Positions 47,779-60,789 of a stretch of 64,000 bases of DNA are shown one piece after another; position 1 is the first letter of the stretch, and each line of letters starts with the position of its first letter. The stretch lies in assembly GCA_022747635.1 (NCBI GenBank), contig JAKTNV010000014.1, positions 12,347,610 through 12,411,609 of the forward strand, in the 5' to 3' direction. Position numbers and translations under genes: made by a program. The DNA comes from Hetaerina americana (lineage: Eukaryota; Arthropoda; Insecta; Odonata; Calopterygidae). The notes below the pieces were generated by a model. It did not search any database. It was not told the origin of the DNA and was given only the letters and a program-made list of their open reading frames with translations.

Positions 47779-48066
47779 CATACATCTACATCCTGTCCAT
47801 GTGGTGGTGGACTTTCGCCGTCCTACTTTTCAAATTACACGTTATTGGATAAATTTCTTACTGCATCCGAAGGTGCTATTATTTGTTAGATGATAGTATA
47901 TGTATTTGCATGCAAGTCAAATGAAAGGATTTTTGCATGAATTAATTTGCCATTGCGGGTATAGTTTTGCATGTCGTTGTGTTACTTTTTATGGGTAGTG
48001 ACCTAGCACCCCCTGCCACATGCCCTTGTGGTGGATTGCGGGGTATTAAGTAGATGTAGATGTATG
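47779..48066 (+). mobile_element. 288 bp element nested in the LINE, with 13 bp inverted ends
   Basis: CATACATCTACAT at 47779-47791 is the exact reverse complement of ATGTAGATGTATG at 48054-48066. Between them is non-LINE sequence ending CACCCCCTGCCACATGCCC, then GCGGGGTATTAAGTAGATG. The LINE coding sequence is interrupted here and picks up again after 48066. A related tail lies at 30.93-30.99 kb on minus. The class (SINE tail or small DNA element) is uncertain. Confidence 0.6.
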
Positions 48067-48640
48067 GTCTGTAATGTAGCTCTACAAATAATAAGCGGGA
48101 TACAGCCGATAACATTCTCAATAGAGGAAAGAAGAATCAAGTCATGGATAAGCCAGATAGAAGAGGCTACTCTAGTAGATATAACTTTGTCTCTAACTGA
48201 GAAATGGAACAGGAAGGTTATAAGAGCGTATTTCCTGGAGAAATGAGAATGGGAAACATCAGAAAAGGGGAAAACAACCAGACAATTCCTACCTAGCGTG
48301 AAGGAAAGAATGAAGGTCAACTTAAAAACTTGGAAACAAAGAAATTACAAAAATTTTAAAAGGACCCAGGGAGTTTATAACATACATCAAGAAAATAGGG
48401 GAAAATAAGGAGAGGAGGTGAGAACGCATGATGGAGGAGGGCGCGGTAACATTCCTTTATTGCCAAATTTATGCCAAGGAAAGATGCGAACGGGAAGCTA
48501 TCCTTGGTAATCTGTATAACGTCCAACAATTTGGAAAATGGTTACACAAGGAACCGATTATGAAATATTGGATAGATTTATCAACAAAAGATAGAGTGGG
48601 AAGAGGAAAAACAACAGAAAGGAAGGGTATGTAACTCATA

Positions 48641-51115
48641 TTTTGCAAAAAATGAACAAAATTGTATTGGGGGTTTAAAAATAAGTAGCCCCAAAAAATT
48701 GAAACAATAAATTTCTCGATTCTAATCAAATGGGCCAAATTATTATTATTAAGTATTTTACCTCATATGTGGCATATTTCTCTTACTTTCTCCCCTTGAG
48801 AGATGTGTTAGGCTGGTGGTTCACTCAATGCCCTACTAGCCCAAAGGTTGGTAGTTCTATTCCCATGTGTCACAAAAGTATTTTTTTTGACGTGCAGAGG
48901 CATTATGGTCTTAATTATAACATTACATAAATGTCATATCATTGGATATTAAATATTGTTATTATGAAATGGTTATTTCTGCCCTTATAAATTTTTAAAA
49001 ATAATCATGCATGTATGACTTCACTCTCTCTGACTACATTGTGCCTTATTGATAGAATTGAGCTCTTACGGCTAGTAGTAATAAATAAATGAAAAACTCC
49101 AAAAGCCGTAAACAGTTTACCTAAACAAATACAAATGAGATTAGTTGGCTAACGCCTCAAGTCAAGGATTGGGTAAAAGGTAGAAAGGAAAGGGATAAGA
49201 AAGGTGAATGAATCTGGGGTTTCAATGAATTCTGACAAATTCTTTGAAAATTAGATTTTTCTGTTGGGTTTGTTATAATCATTGTGAGTGGGTCTGGTGG
49301 CCTGCACAGCTATATTTAGGTTCAATTTCAACTTAATTGCTTTATCCAAACAAAGTGCCAAGCATTGGCGTGTATAGATGCTTTCCAAAAAATGAAACGG
49401 CACAAGTGACTGTGCAATATTCTTCTGTGATATTCCCCTCAGAATTTAGGAAAATTCTATTTAATGCGCATTTTTAAATATTCTAAATTTCTTTCCTTTG
49501 CTTCCAAGGGAAATTGAATAAAAAACTTCAATGTGGACTTTCGTGTTTTTTTAATGAAATATGGTGCTCTGTTAAGGCAGATGGCCATGGAAGACTATCA
49601 AGAAGGAAAGGAAAGCAAATTGTTGTAGCATATCGAGACACAGTAGTATGCTCAAGATGACAATGGAAGGAATGTAAAATTGAAAACATATGTACAAGCC
49701 AAGTATGAATTACATGAGAAAGAACTTGAAACTTATTGAAGAGATAAAATTAGAAAATTATGGAATGAGGAGACTGGCAGTTAACAGGTTAGCTTGGAGA
49801 GCAACCACCACCTCATCTTTGGATAAATTACTTATGGTGGCTTTGCTGTTACATGATTTGTTTCAAACTATAAAATTTTAGATTTCCAAGGAACAAATAT
49901 AAACTATTGAAGCTTGAATTTATTTTGGAATTTAGTTCTAGCATTTTTGGCGTAATTTTTTTTTAATGAGCAAGATATTAAGCTTTTATTGCATGATACT
50001 CTACTTTAAATAAGAAGTATTCCATTGTGAGCTTTTCCTTGGAAATCTTAAATATGATAATGGTGCTGGACTTCCTGCCACATTCTACAGTTACGGACAT
50101 GCTGTTTCTCATCCTTAGTGGTGGACAGCCATGAATTCATGTGATGCTTCAGTGCAACAGCTTTGTCATCAATAGTCTTTAATGCTAGTGACATATAATA
50201 TGCATTGCTATCAGTATAAGAATTCAAACAATTTCCAAAACTGAACTTCTCAAAACCTTGAAGGTTATACCTCCATTCAGACTACCTTTAATTACTAATC
50301 ATTTTGTGTCAAAGGAGACTTACAGGCTTTACTACTTGGAATTCCTTCATGATGGCAAACAAAGTAATATTTCTATTACACAATGATGTTTATTGAAACA
50401 CAGTCATGTGTTTAGTTGTAGGATTCATTATCAGGTTAAAAGTTGAATTCAATAAAATAAGAATCCCTCCCCGAGTTGACCAATCACTTCCTCTGCCCCT
50501 CACTCTCCCCATTCTGTTGTTAGCATATGTAAGGATTTTTTTCCATGTGTTATTTTCCCTGATGATCTTATGTGGTATTAGAAGCATGCTTGTTTTTGTT
50601 CTTAGGAATGATTTCAGTTAACCATAAATATCATGATAGCATTTCAGTGTTCCCTCCCATCAAAATTGTTCAAAAAATATCAAGAGTTAACAAGAGTAGT
50701 TTTACAACAAAAGGTACACAAAAGTCTCTGGAATTAATTTTTAAAATTATCTCCATATTTACTATATTTTATTAAAAGAAAATTAATGATTTTTATTAAT
50801 TAGAAAAATTAATTTTTTTAATAGTTATTGAAATATTTTTTGTATTCTCTGCCATCTGCAAAAGCTCACCTTAAGTTTGTTTTTTACATCTGAGTGTAGG
50901 GACTACCCTGAAATGAGATGTAAGGCCTATAGAATTCAAACATTTTGGTTAGGGGGCCAACTCCTTCACGTATCACCATTTGGTTTCTATGAAATCTAGT
51001 CACCAAAAAATTACACCTCTTCGATTTCATGCGAGGTCAATCTAAAGGCATATGCTTAGGGAAGGCATATGCCTCCTGGGATTTGGACCCGAGACACTTA
51101 ATGAACCGAGACAAC
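48641..51115. other. intergenic, mostly featureless
   Basis: AT-rich, CpG-poor, no gene recognised. A possible SINE remnant on plus at about 48800-48920 has TTAGGCTGGTGGTTCACTC and GGTAGTTCTATTCCC, resembling tRNA A and B boxes. Another B-box-like sequence (minus, CGGGTCCAAATCCC) lies near 51079-51093. Confidence 0.45.
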
Positions 51116-51426
51116 TAATAAATGAATAAAAAGAGACGTTTCAGGCGTGATATGGTGGAATATCATGATTAATTAAAAATAGCAATTTTCCACAAAAATA
51201 AAATTTAATGCGACCGGTTTCAATGTTACTACATCATCATCAGGTGATAGTTAAACCTCAGAGTCCAGTATATATATGATATCATATATAGATATAGGTA
51301 TATATATCATATATATACTGGACTCTGAGGTTTAACTGTCACCTGATGATGATGTAGTAACATTGAAACCGGTCGCATTAAATTTTATTTTTGTGGAAAA
51401 TTGCTATTTTTAATTAATAAATGAAT
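51116..51426. mobile_element. near-perfect palindromic element C with flanking 12 bp duplication
   Basis: The direct repeat TAATAAATGAAT at 51116-51127 and 51415-51426 flanks the insert, so it looks like a target duplication. Inside, 51168-51418 forms an inverted repeat with arms over 100 nt and a single mismatch in the inspected part (GATAG versus CTGTC context), joined by an AT-rich centre. The right arm on plus reads CACCTGATGATGATG, then TAGTAACATTGAAACC, then GGTCGC. CTGATGA, a short hairpin, GAAAC, CCGG, T, C follows the order of hammerhead boxes. Outside the palindrome the left side has 40 extra bases of the element. Confidence 0.75.
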
Positions 51427-51559
51427 GCTGGCTGCCCTGGCTGCTAGGATACTATTTTTATTGAACCCTGATATGCTGGTTATGCCTCCCTAATTCTAGT
51501 AAAACATTGAGTCTTCTGAATTTCGTGTAAAGTAATAATGTTCTGTATGAAGAAATTCT

Positions 51560-51680
51560 GTATAAGATTTGGGCAAATTGTGGTGAAAGATGGGAAAAGT
51601 AAAACGGATGGATAAGAAAACAAGCAAAGAAGTACTAGGTCTGTCAGGGGAGGAAAAACGGTCTGCAGAATGGATAAAAC
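51560..51680 (+). mobile_element. RTE-like LINE fragment
   Basis: The plus strand resembles part of the RTE C-terminal domain (GKVKRMDKKTSKEVLGLSGE). It matches the [20 protein letters not shown] block at about 38905-38970. No ends found. Confidence 0.6.
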
Positions 51681-51780
51681 TTTGTTGTCCCTTCACCCCA
51701 TTATGTTATTGTAATAAGGTAGCAAACAAAGGGAGCATGCTTGTTCCTTCCTCCCGCCCCTCCCCCTCCCTACTCTCCTT

Positions 51781-51792
51781 CCCCCCCCCCCC
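51781..51792 (+). repeat. C homopolymer
   Basis: A run of 12 C within a pyrimidine-rich tract (51740-51800). It lies next to the point where CpG content rises. Confidence 0.9.
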
Positions 51793-53829
51793 AACTACCC
51801 ATGCCTTGGTCTTACGATGGTGATAGGAAGATCTCAACGGCGCATCCCGAAAGATAATGGACGCAAACATTGGGCTACGGGTTTCGCAATTTAAATGGGA
51901 TAGCCCTGCAGTTCGTATCTGAGGAGGAATCTAACAGCAACGTCTCGACTCCTCGTCGATGTACAAAATCGATCAAGCGATTGATGGATAGGTCCCTGTG
52001 ATCATCCATACAAATGCTGTTGTTCAAGCCTACTCGTAAAAGTGTCGTTCAAGAAAAATCCCGTACTTCGGTGGAGCTGAACACTCAAGAAGTTTTGCGC
52101 ACTTACAACATCGAGAGGTAAGGGGCAGTGGGGAATGAGAAAGTCTCAGCGCCCTGATGAGTGGGAGCAAGCATAAATTTGTCCGATCACTGTCTTCTGT
52201 TCTCTTAAGAGAGTTTTTTTTCTTCCATCCTGGATGATCGATATTGGCCAGCGTTGCATTCCCCTATATCCGCGGAGATATGGTCGAGTTTGACGATGGC
52301 ATGATGAGAGAGAGGTAGGCAGGCGTGTGTTCGTATCAACTTCGCAGGATTTTAAGCCCCGTGTTGGTGCATGACGTGCGAGTGAGAATATCCGTTCGCT
52401 GCATGGTTGGACGCAACTTTCGAATGCTGTCACCTGACAATGGAATTTATTTATCTTTCAAATTCAGCCGTAATGAACGTTTGAACGCCCCGCTCCTTTC
52501 TCTCCGTACAGACCCGACTCCCAACACCTTTTAGAGTCGTAGCTGGCAACAGATGTTGTAACGGTCGCAATTAACCATGAAATGCTCCCACGTGCATGAT
52601 AAGAAGCGCCCGAGAAGCTCGTTGCTGTGACGGAACCGGGGAGACAATAAAAACTATGCGGGGGAAACTTATCAACTGCTGAAAAGTTCTCTTCGTTCAG
52701 TTTGACCGTTAGGGAAAATAATGAGCGAAGTACATTAGGAAAAAATTTTCATATTGAATGTCCGATTATTGAAGTGACGAGCACATTTAATATTAAGAGT
52801 AGAGATCAAAAGGGAATACTTCCTTCCACTAACATAGCCGAACTATGGCCGATAATCGCCCCACGATAGAAAATCACAATCGTAGGCTAACATCAGGATA
52901 AGGGGTTGGGGCGTCATTTCTATGGTTTCAATTTTTATTGCCATATGGAGGATTTTCGCCGCGTGAATACGAGGAGAAACCACCTCAATTCCTAATTATT
53001 ACAATGAAATGCAAATTCTTCTAAATACTGAATTTTTACTCGCGGGCCGCAGTGTTAACGAGGTGCGGAAATTGGAATGAGATGGAGAGTAAGAATTCTT
53101 GTAGTCTTCTGTAAATTAAAAGCAAACTCTTCATTTCGCGACGTAATTTCCGAGCCTCAACATCTATCTCTCTTGAGAAGGTGAGGACGCAGCATTCATT
53201 GGCCTGGTCTGTGTCGGTTTGGTGCAGGGATCAGCCTAGACGTGACTCTAGTTAAACCTAGTCAGACGAAGTTGGGCTTGCCTAGAAGGCGGACCTAATA
53301 CGGTCCACTCGCTTGTTTTATCAGTTTGATGAATGAGTTTACCAATAAAATATAAGGTTGGCGGTTTAGATTCTTCCTTCCACAAAATACAAGTTTGTAG
53401 GCCATTTTCTTGTTTTTAAACTGTTAATGATAATTAAGTGATTTGCATGTTCAAGGTTTGTTGGGTCGTTGAATGAAGGCCAGGAGATGAGATTGAGTAT
53501 CGGACGAGTGAAATCTTGTTATTTTTGTATTTAAAGGTCCCCCTCCTCTCCTCCCTACGCCTCCATAGCATCAATCTGCCAGTTGTAATGATAAATACGA
53601 TTGATTGCATGAAATATCTCCCTATATACTTTGTGTAAAAAGAACTATGGAATTCATTTCGTAAGTATTTGAAAACTGAGGTAAACTTGAAGGATCTAAA
53701 TCTACTTTAGTTGGGTTAAAATAAGATTCACTCCATTATGCCTCATAATTTTCTCTTGGATAATAATGATAGTATTATCCAAGGTCCATCATAGTAAAAC
53801 GTCTTTATTAGGATGAGATTGAGACTAGA

Positions 53830-54060
53830 TAGTCCCTTCTTCCACCTAACCACTAGTAGGGTGGTGGTCAGGGCGTAGTAGAAGGTAGAACATTAGGTAA
53901 ACGAGGTTGAGGGAGGGGAGTAATACAAGACATTTTAGAGAACATGATAGCTGGTAGAAGTTGCAAACTGAGGAATAATATAGGGAAAAAATAAGAAGTT
54001 CTCGGTATACACGGGAAGTAATTAACTCTAGGGACCGTCCTAAACCTACCCTTAATTGCT
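53830..54060 (+). mobile_element. RTE-like LINE 3' end fragment
   Basis: The plus strand has coding debris like GRTLGKRG (compare the basic KRGRGR stretch near the end of RTE ORF2), followed by GACCGTCCTAAACCTACCC. That is close to the ends at 39.2 and 61.2 kb. Truncated and frameshifted. Confidence 0.5.
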
Positions 54061-56559
54061 ATAATACTTTGAATAAGTGTAATGTTAGCAACTCCCAGGT
54101 AAATCCTATGCCTACTCAAAGTCTTAATACTGTTCTAAACACAAAGGCGCTAAAAGTTGGGGGCTAAATTTGTTGAAAATATTTAAATCTCAATCGTTAT
54201 GGTTACAGTGAAAAAAGGGGCACGCCAATATTAAAAAAACCACGAGAGTGCCCAAAACCCTTGTGACGGGCTTGAGTGCATGCGGCTTATCTACGTTAGG
54301 GAGGCGGTGGATAAGGGCTCCCCAAAGATCCACGCCGGAGGCGAATCACTCTGATCGACCGTTCGGTTCTTTTGTCCGTGAAATGATTGATAGTGACGAA
54401 GGCCGTGCCGTGAATACTGGGCTTCACTCTTTGTTTGGAGCATCGCAAAGTATTTATGAATGGATGGTCTCCGCACTCAAGAAGGCACTGAGTGTTTATT
54501 TGATGATTCGGAAAACCGTGGTTAAATGATCTTCACCCTGACTTCGAAACGCTCTGCGGTCAATGTCGTAGAAAAAGAACAGTTTAGATCTGCGAATCGC
54601 GCAGTAATTTTGCCGATGCATCGCGAATGATGACAGCTCAGCTTAACATGGAGACTAGTTACTCATAATTTTGACCTCGAGACATCGACCTCGGTTAAAC
54701 TTTTATTCAAGCGTGGTATTCAGAATAATTCGATTTTTTCAAATGTTTGAACTGCGTGATTTGTTTACATTAATCTGTACAGTTATGATCTTTTATGAGA
54801 TAAATACTTTTTGGAGGCAGTTAAATTGGTTGATTATCAAGGAATGTGAAGAGAAACTTAGTGCCGGCATTGCTCAAGCTACCTGCTGGGCGCAATTCTA
54901 CATTTAAAGCGTTCTTAAAACCTCAAATACGAAATCGAATTTCAAACGAGAAAAATCCTGCTGTCCTAGAGAATCCTCTGAATCAAATCCAGTCGCCACA
55001 AAGTGAAGAAGATCCCTAGGTTACCTCATTATGATTGAAACTAATGTTTCACACTCAGTAATTCAACAAACATATTTATCTTACATTTGATAAGCCTCTC
55101 ATGTCAATCACGTCTGTGAATGTCAGTTGCCTTAAACCATATCAAATTGTATGAAAATGAACTATTGTCCCTGTAGATAGATAGCAAGTGCCAGTTAAAT
55201 CGAAAAATTCGCTTTCCCCTAGGAATATCTCCATTCTATTTAGTTAGCCATACGCTAATTACGAGAGTCACGTTTCCTATGCGTGAACGGAGTGAACAGT
55301 TAACTTCGTGACCATGGGGTTGGTGTCCTTAACACAGCCTGCCGCTGAAAAAGGAGGAAGAAAGCTAAAGGCGGTTTTTTGAGGTTCGGAATGAGGAGGA
55401 AGTCGCGAATGTTTAGTGACCTTTGATCAGGGATGTGCAGCAACATCTGAAATGTTATTTTCGGTTACGTCCCCGTCGCGATTAGCCGAGATGTGTTGTG
55501 ATAACGGAAAGATTTGATATTTAGAGATTATTAAAGACTGATCCCTTCGGTAAATATAAATAATGATGAAAATAAATGAATCCTCCGGTAATTTTATCTT
55601 GTATAGTTGGTATTGGTTGTATGAGCGTATCAAAACTTTTGAATTGCAATTTCATATTTTCTGATATTTGTAATTGTTTTGGCTTAACATTTTCGTTTGG
55701 ATGTTGCGTACATGCGATGATACACGCGATAAATGTCACTGCTACTGTGGACATCAAAGTTATAAAGCTCTACGAGGTGTTATCCTTCTGGGATTGCATA
55801 CTCCTGGAAGCGGTCGTCGCTGGCACAAGTTTTAAAATAAGCTTTGTCGTGCAGGATGATCTCCATTTGATTTCAAATGCAGAAAGAAGCTCACGAGTGA
55901 AATTACTTACGAAAATATTTTACTCTGGTGACGTTAATGATGGATGAATGCAGTGTTTGTTACAGTTGATGCGTAGATGTATTGAAAATGAACTGAGCTG
56001 CAAGATTGAAAGCAGTAACTTTAAGGGGGGAGCTATTCTTCTCATTATTATGGCAATCATTTCGGAACGTCGAACTACGAAGTAGGGAACGACGACGCAT
56101 GGTGATGTCTTCTCGATTTAAAGCATCAACTTTGCTTGTGGAGTATCATACTTATCTTCCTCATCATCTTTTTATTTGATCTAACAATTCCGTATGGTCG
56201 AAACTTGTACATTATTCTTAGTATTCTTTGTTCATCAGCATGATATTTTAATGTTTAAATTCGGTCATTGGCCATATAGACTTGCGGGGTTCGCGTTTGC
56301 TAATTATGATGAGAGTTTAAGTTAGGGCTTTAGTGATTCTTCGGTAAAGACATCCCGGGAAGGCGGTTAGCACCAAGTTAGTTGTGAGTTGTAATCTAGC
56401 ACTTCACACCAGTCGCCATGGGGTGCCACAACCCATTGGTCAATGCTTGGAAATCTAGCTCTCAATTCCTCATCAAAACACTGGAAGGAGTTGTGGTTGT
56501 CTTAAAAAGTCGCGAGACTTCAGAGGTTATTAATGTCGCGGGTGGGTGGGGCAGGACTT

Positions 56560-56720
56560 ATAGGAATCTTTACAATTCAAACCGTGACCCTGTGAGTCGT
56601 GGTCAGCGAGAGGAAAGTGAAATGAAACTCCGGGTTGGCATTAGCCTACTCTTGAAAAATGACTCCCGGGTTCTCAGTTAAAGCTCCCATTCGATGGAGT
56701 AATTGCCGAAATGATCACAC
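56560..56720 (+). mobile_element. diverged SINE family 2 body
   Basis: Shares GGCATTAGCCTACTC and flanking blocks (GAGAGGAAAG, AAACTCCGGGTT, then TTAAAGCTCCCATTCGATGG) with the complete copy at 25133-25444. Its tRNA-like head could not be found. Confidence 0.55.
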
Positions 56721-59700
56721 CTTAAGCCATTTCACTCGCCATATTAGTAGTCTGGAGTCTTAATCTCATTGTAAAAACTCAAACGATAGTCGTTCAAAAA
56801 TAAACGTATGCATCTTCAAAATTTTTAAAATGACTCCCTATGAAATGCAGACGGTATTTACATGTTGTAATATTGGTTGTCATTTCAACGCTAGACCTGT
56901 TAAACTACGTGTACTTGTAAACTTCAAGTAGGCCCCTCGTCAGTTGTGAGAGCACGGTCGCACTAAAATGATATATTTCACCAAAGGACATGTATGAGCC
57001 ATAGGTTGAACTCAATAATTCTAGTTCGGCACGTGACATTGGCGTTTGGTTCGGATTCCGAGCCGAATATAGATTTCCTTCAAAAAATAATCAACTGTGT
57101 CGCATATGTTACCCATCCATTTGGAAAAAATATAAATTTGGAAAATGTTAATTCCAAAAGAGTTGCAAATATTTTTATCATTCAATATGCAAAGTAGTTT
57201 GGCTGGCGATGTATTGTTGAAGACTGTGCCATATGAGAGAACGGTAGACAAACGAGGTAGGGGTAGAAAAAGATAGGCACGGAGGTCGGAACGGAGGTAG
57301 AATACGAGATACGGAATTGAAATAAAGCTGTATTTTAGTGAAGTGTGTGAGGCTATGTTTAGTTAGCCGAGTCTAAGAAATGTGAAGGTTTTAAGATTGT
57401 ATCCGTCTGAAACATATATAGAAACTGTGGACTACAGAATTAAAATATTGCCAAAATCCACCTGTGTCGAAAAACCAAAATCGTTGATGCGAACTACACA
57501 TTCCAAATTGCAACTGCAGGTTGCTAAATGACCAAGTAGTCAACGTACCAATGTAAACCGAGGCCATCACGGAAGCTGAGTCGTCCAGTGTTTTCGTTTG
57601 ACCAAGATTATTTTAAAAATAAAATTTAGGTATTTCGAATTGTTTATGTAAAAAACATTGGCACATTAAAATTACCATCAAATGTCGGCAAGTGCTACAT
57701 ATAATCGTCATAGTTATAATAAGCATATTTTATGCAGGGTAACAATGAAATCTAATTTTATTAGTGTAATAAAATCGACACAAGAATTATTTATTAATGA
57801 TATTGATTCATATTTACCCACTCGAAACAAAATTAGCTTATTATTTAACCAAAATACTTGAAGCATGCTATGCATCGTTTGGGTATGCATCTCGTTTCAC
57901 GATATTTTATATTTTAATAAAATTATCATTTATAAATTTTAAGACTGTGATTACAGTATTCAATAACTCTCTCGCCTTTAAAATATTGACAATACATGGA
58001 AATATAGAAGTTTTGTAAGTAGCTACCAATTGACATTCGCATCCGAGTGATCCGCTGGTTGGGAGAGCTTTGAAGGACGTATCTTCGCCCATAATTATCA
58101 CTCTGAAATTTATGGGAGGGTTTATTGGGTTAATTTAGTATTTATTTCTTAAGTCAACTGAACTTCTGGACAGAGCTGGACGCCGATTGAGGTCGAGGGA
58201 GGATTCAAAGAGCTGTAGCGTCGAGTAGACCGAAGGCACCGCGAGAATCGTCGCGTTGATACGAGTGACCTGTCGTGGATTTCGATGTTGGGCCAATATT
58301 TACTTCCAAGGGCGATCTGATTTTATTTACCTCCGCTGTCCCAATATTACGTCCAGAAATATGTATCAAAGAAGGCATGCCAGAGTCTCAGTTAAATAAT
58401 ATTTACACAGTAAAGTCAATATAGCGTACATCATGCTCTTTTTGATTTCTTTGGTTCATCCTCGCCGCGGTTTCTGTAGCTTCATACGTGCACCCTCAAC
58501 GCCCGAATCCTTCAAATCTCATTAGTCACGGATCTTTAATCGACTGATTACATAACTATTTATCCGACTATTTGCATAAATTCAGAATGAATTAGCAACA
58601 TTGCGAAGTTAGGGATGAGTTAACGTCCAACATATGCACTCAGTATTAATAGTAAATGAACATGACGTATGCACAGGCCGAAAATCAACCAACAGTACAA
58701 GCGCAAGGACTTGACGAATCACGTGGTACTTTTCCTTCTACTTTTGACCGAACAATCACGTAGGTAGAAATATTCCGCAGATGTAGTGTACTAATCGCTG
58801 GCTGTCAACATTGATCCAATTGCCTCGATGGTGTAAATCGGATGTTTCCGACGTTCAAGAATCATTTGCACAATATTGACGCAAGTTTTGGCTTATCTTC
58901 AATAGACACTCCGTTCCATTACCGGGGTAGAGATTTACTGTAACTATTCTTACGCTTGTTTGCACTGGAAAGAAAACGTTGCTTTACCGAGTGCAAGCGT
59001 ATTTATAATGGGAATTCCTCCACCAAACTATATATTTCTTACGCTAAAGCTACTGGGCGCATGGCCATGAGAGTGAATGGTGTAAAAGGACAAGGAAACT
59101 ATTTTAAGATGAAAAAATACAGTATCACTTGTTTATACTTACATGTTACCAATTCAAGGTCAATTGGATCCCGGCTTTCGGCAATGATTAACTCAGATGA
59201 GTAAATAAATAAACGGAACAGCGTGATTCTCTCTTGACAAAGCAGTCGGCTTGCCCACGAACTGGGTGCCAACTGCTGAGGTTTTTCTTTTTACCGGCCC
59301 GCGAAATATGGGACGGCAAAAATGGTATTTCCAGTATATCACTGTTTCCGCGATAAGCTAATTGCGGAATATGTGGTCGTCCAGGTTTCTGGGTTTGAAA
59401 AGTCCGGCCCGAGGTAAAACCAAGTTAACGATTTCTATTGGACCGTTATTTGATCCTATTGAGTATTGGACCTGTGGAAGGCTGATCAAAATAGAAGTAG
59501 TACTGTTTAATTTGTATAACGTACAATTAGTACTCGTATCCTTCCCCTACACGGGGCGAGTAGTTAATCCTTTTCAGGTAATTATCATCGTGGGTTATCA
59601 GTCCGATTATTGGTTTGCAACAGCTCTCCAAGCTATCGTGCTACCTGCTCGTCGTTTCATTCCTTGCACCGACGTCTCCAATTACTACTCGTACTTGCTT

Positions 59701-60044
59701 CTCCTCATTCATCCTTGACCCTCCCCTCTCAATATTCCCCCCTCTACTTCCTTTAATTATCGTAAGAGTGAACTATTGTGCCTTGGGATGGATCTACTCT
59801 CTATCCCTATTCATATTGCTATAACTTTCTCAAAGGCCCATTTTTTCCATCGACTTTGGGAAGTACTTACTTCCTCATTTATTATTTTTTCTATATATTT
59901 TATGTTCGTGAGTCTTCAGTTGAATCATATAACATTTTTTTAAATACATTCTTTCCCCTGGCGTTCCTGTCACTAATTTGACAAAGCCTTGGAAAATTAA
60001 TTGTAGAAATGTTCGCGGACCGCTTCCATTGTCTTTTCAGATAA

Positions 60045-60320
60045 ACCACAAACACAGTTATCAACCCGAAGGTCGGGTTGGTAGGTGATGGTAGAATTCA
60101 CCCTGTACTAAGCCCTACAGCGTGTGAAATTCACACATCAGGGTAGGGGGGCCAGTTCCTTTCCCTGTGCCGCTATGGTTTTTCAGGAGGATGTGGTACG
60201 CGAAAAATCACATAGCTTGGGTGGAGCTGCAGCTCCCCAGAGTACTTAGCCCGGGAATCGAACCCGGGCCAATCGAACCCAGCAGCCCAACGCTCTACCC
60301 CTTGGACTACCGCGACCCAC
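60045..60320 (-). mobile_element. tRNA-derived SINE, family 1, copy 2 (with target duplication)
   Basis: Direct repeat GTCTTTTCAGATAA at 60031-60044 and GTCTTTTTAGATAA at 60321-60334 (one mismatch). On minus, the head GCGGTAGTCCAAGGGGTAGA has an A box, and CGGGTTCGATTCCCGGG is a near-perfect B box with stem. The body matches copy 1 at 20.5-20.7 kb. It is the best-preserved copy. Confidence 0.88.
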
Positions 60321-60789
60321 GTCTTTTTAGATAAGGACCTTCAAATTATTGTTATTTAATGGTTAAATTTTAGCGACGAATTGCGATATTTATCGAGTTT
60401 ATCTGAATTAGTTAATGGTGAACAATAACTTTATTGTCTCTAAGCTCATAACTAATGCCAGTGAAGGCCGTAACTCGGCCCTAGCCTTACATCGGGCGAG
60501 TTCTTCGCCTGTTTTCCCCAGTAAACATGCCAATGAATGTAAAGACTGGGTTTAGATACTTTACCAATATTAGTATATTTCAATGCAAATGAGTTTTTTC
60601 TGTGCTCTAACGCCTCCAGGCTATTGGCACATTAAGATAACTAGTGGAAAAATATAAATCTGATCGAATAGTTTTCACAATGAACTTTCAAACAGTGTTC
60701 TCCACCAGCTTTGCGTTCTTTCTTATATCTGTAATTTCGGGATGAAGTCTTTTAGCTCATCTCTCAATTTCACATATATGTGTGATCCC

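Larger units (their letters stand above)
44440..48640 (+). mobile_element. R1/LOA-like non-LTR retrotransposon, degenerate, with a nested insertion
   Basis: Order on plus: ORF1 with three zinc knuckles (end 45178), ORF2 endonuclease, reverse transcriptase (about 46441-47400), then a C-terminal region resuming after an inserted element (47779-48066) with LQIISGIQPITFSIEER and a final EGAVTFLYCQIYAKERCERE block. Frameshifts and stops throughout. The combination of CCHC knuckles, an endonuclease opening with INLQR and a FYPISxLP-type reverse transcriptase fits the R1/LOA group; the exact clade is not settled. Confidence 0.8.
51800..60030. other. gene-poor, CpG-richer region
   Basis: No confident gene. 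CpG is far more frequent than to the left, so frames are longer by chance; none shows a recognised motif. Contents recognised: an RTE tail at about 53830-54060, a possible RTE fragment at 57190-57300 and a SINE-2 relative at about 56560-56720. A distal promoter or enhancer of a gene to the right is possible but nothing shows it. Confidence 0.5.

Noticed and set aside
55576..55947. 123-codon plus-strand frame with several Cys and hydrophobic stretches
   Set aside because: No family recognised, no splice context, and an open frame of this size is unremarkable in this part of the window.
60240..60318. tRNA-gene-like sequence on minus
   Set aside because: A and B boxes are present, but the sequence continues into a SINE body with flanking target duplication, so it is a SINE head and not a tRNA gene.
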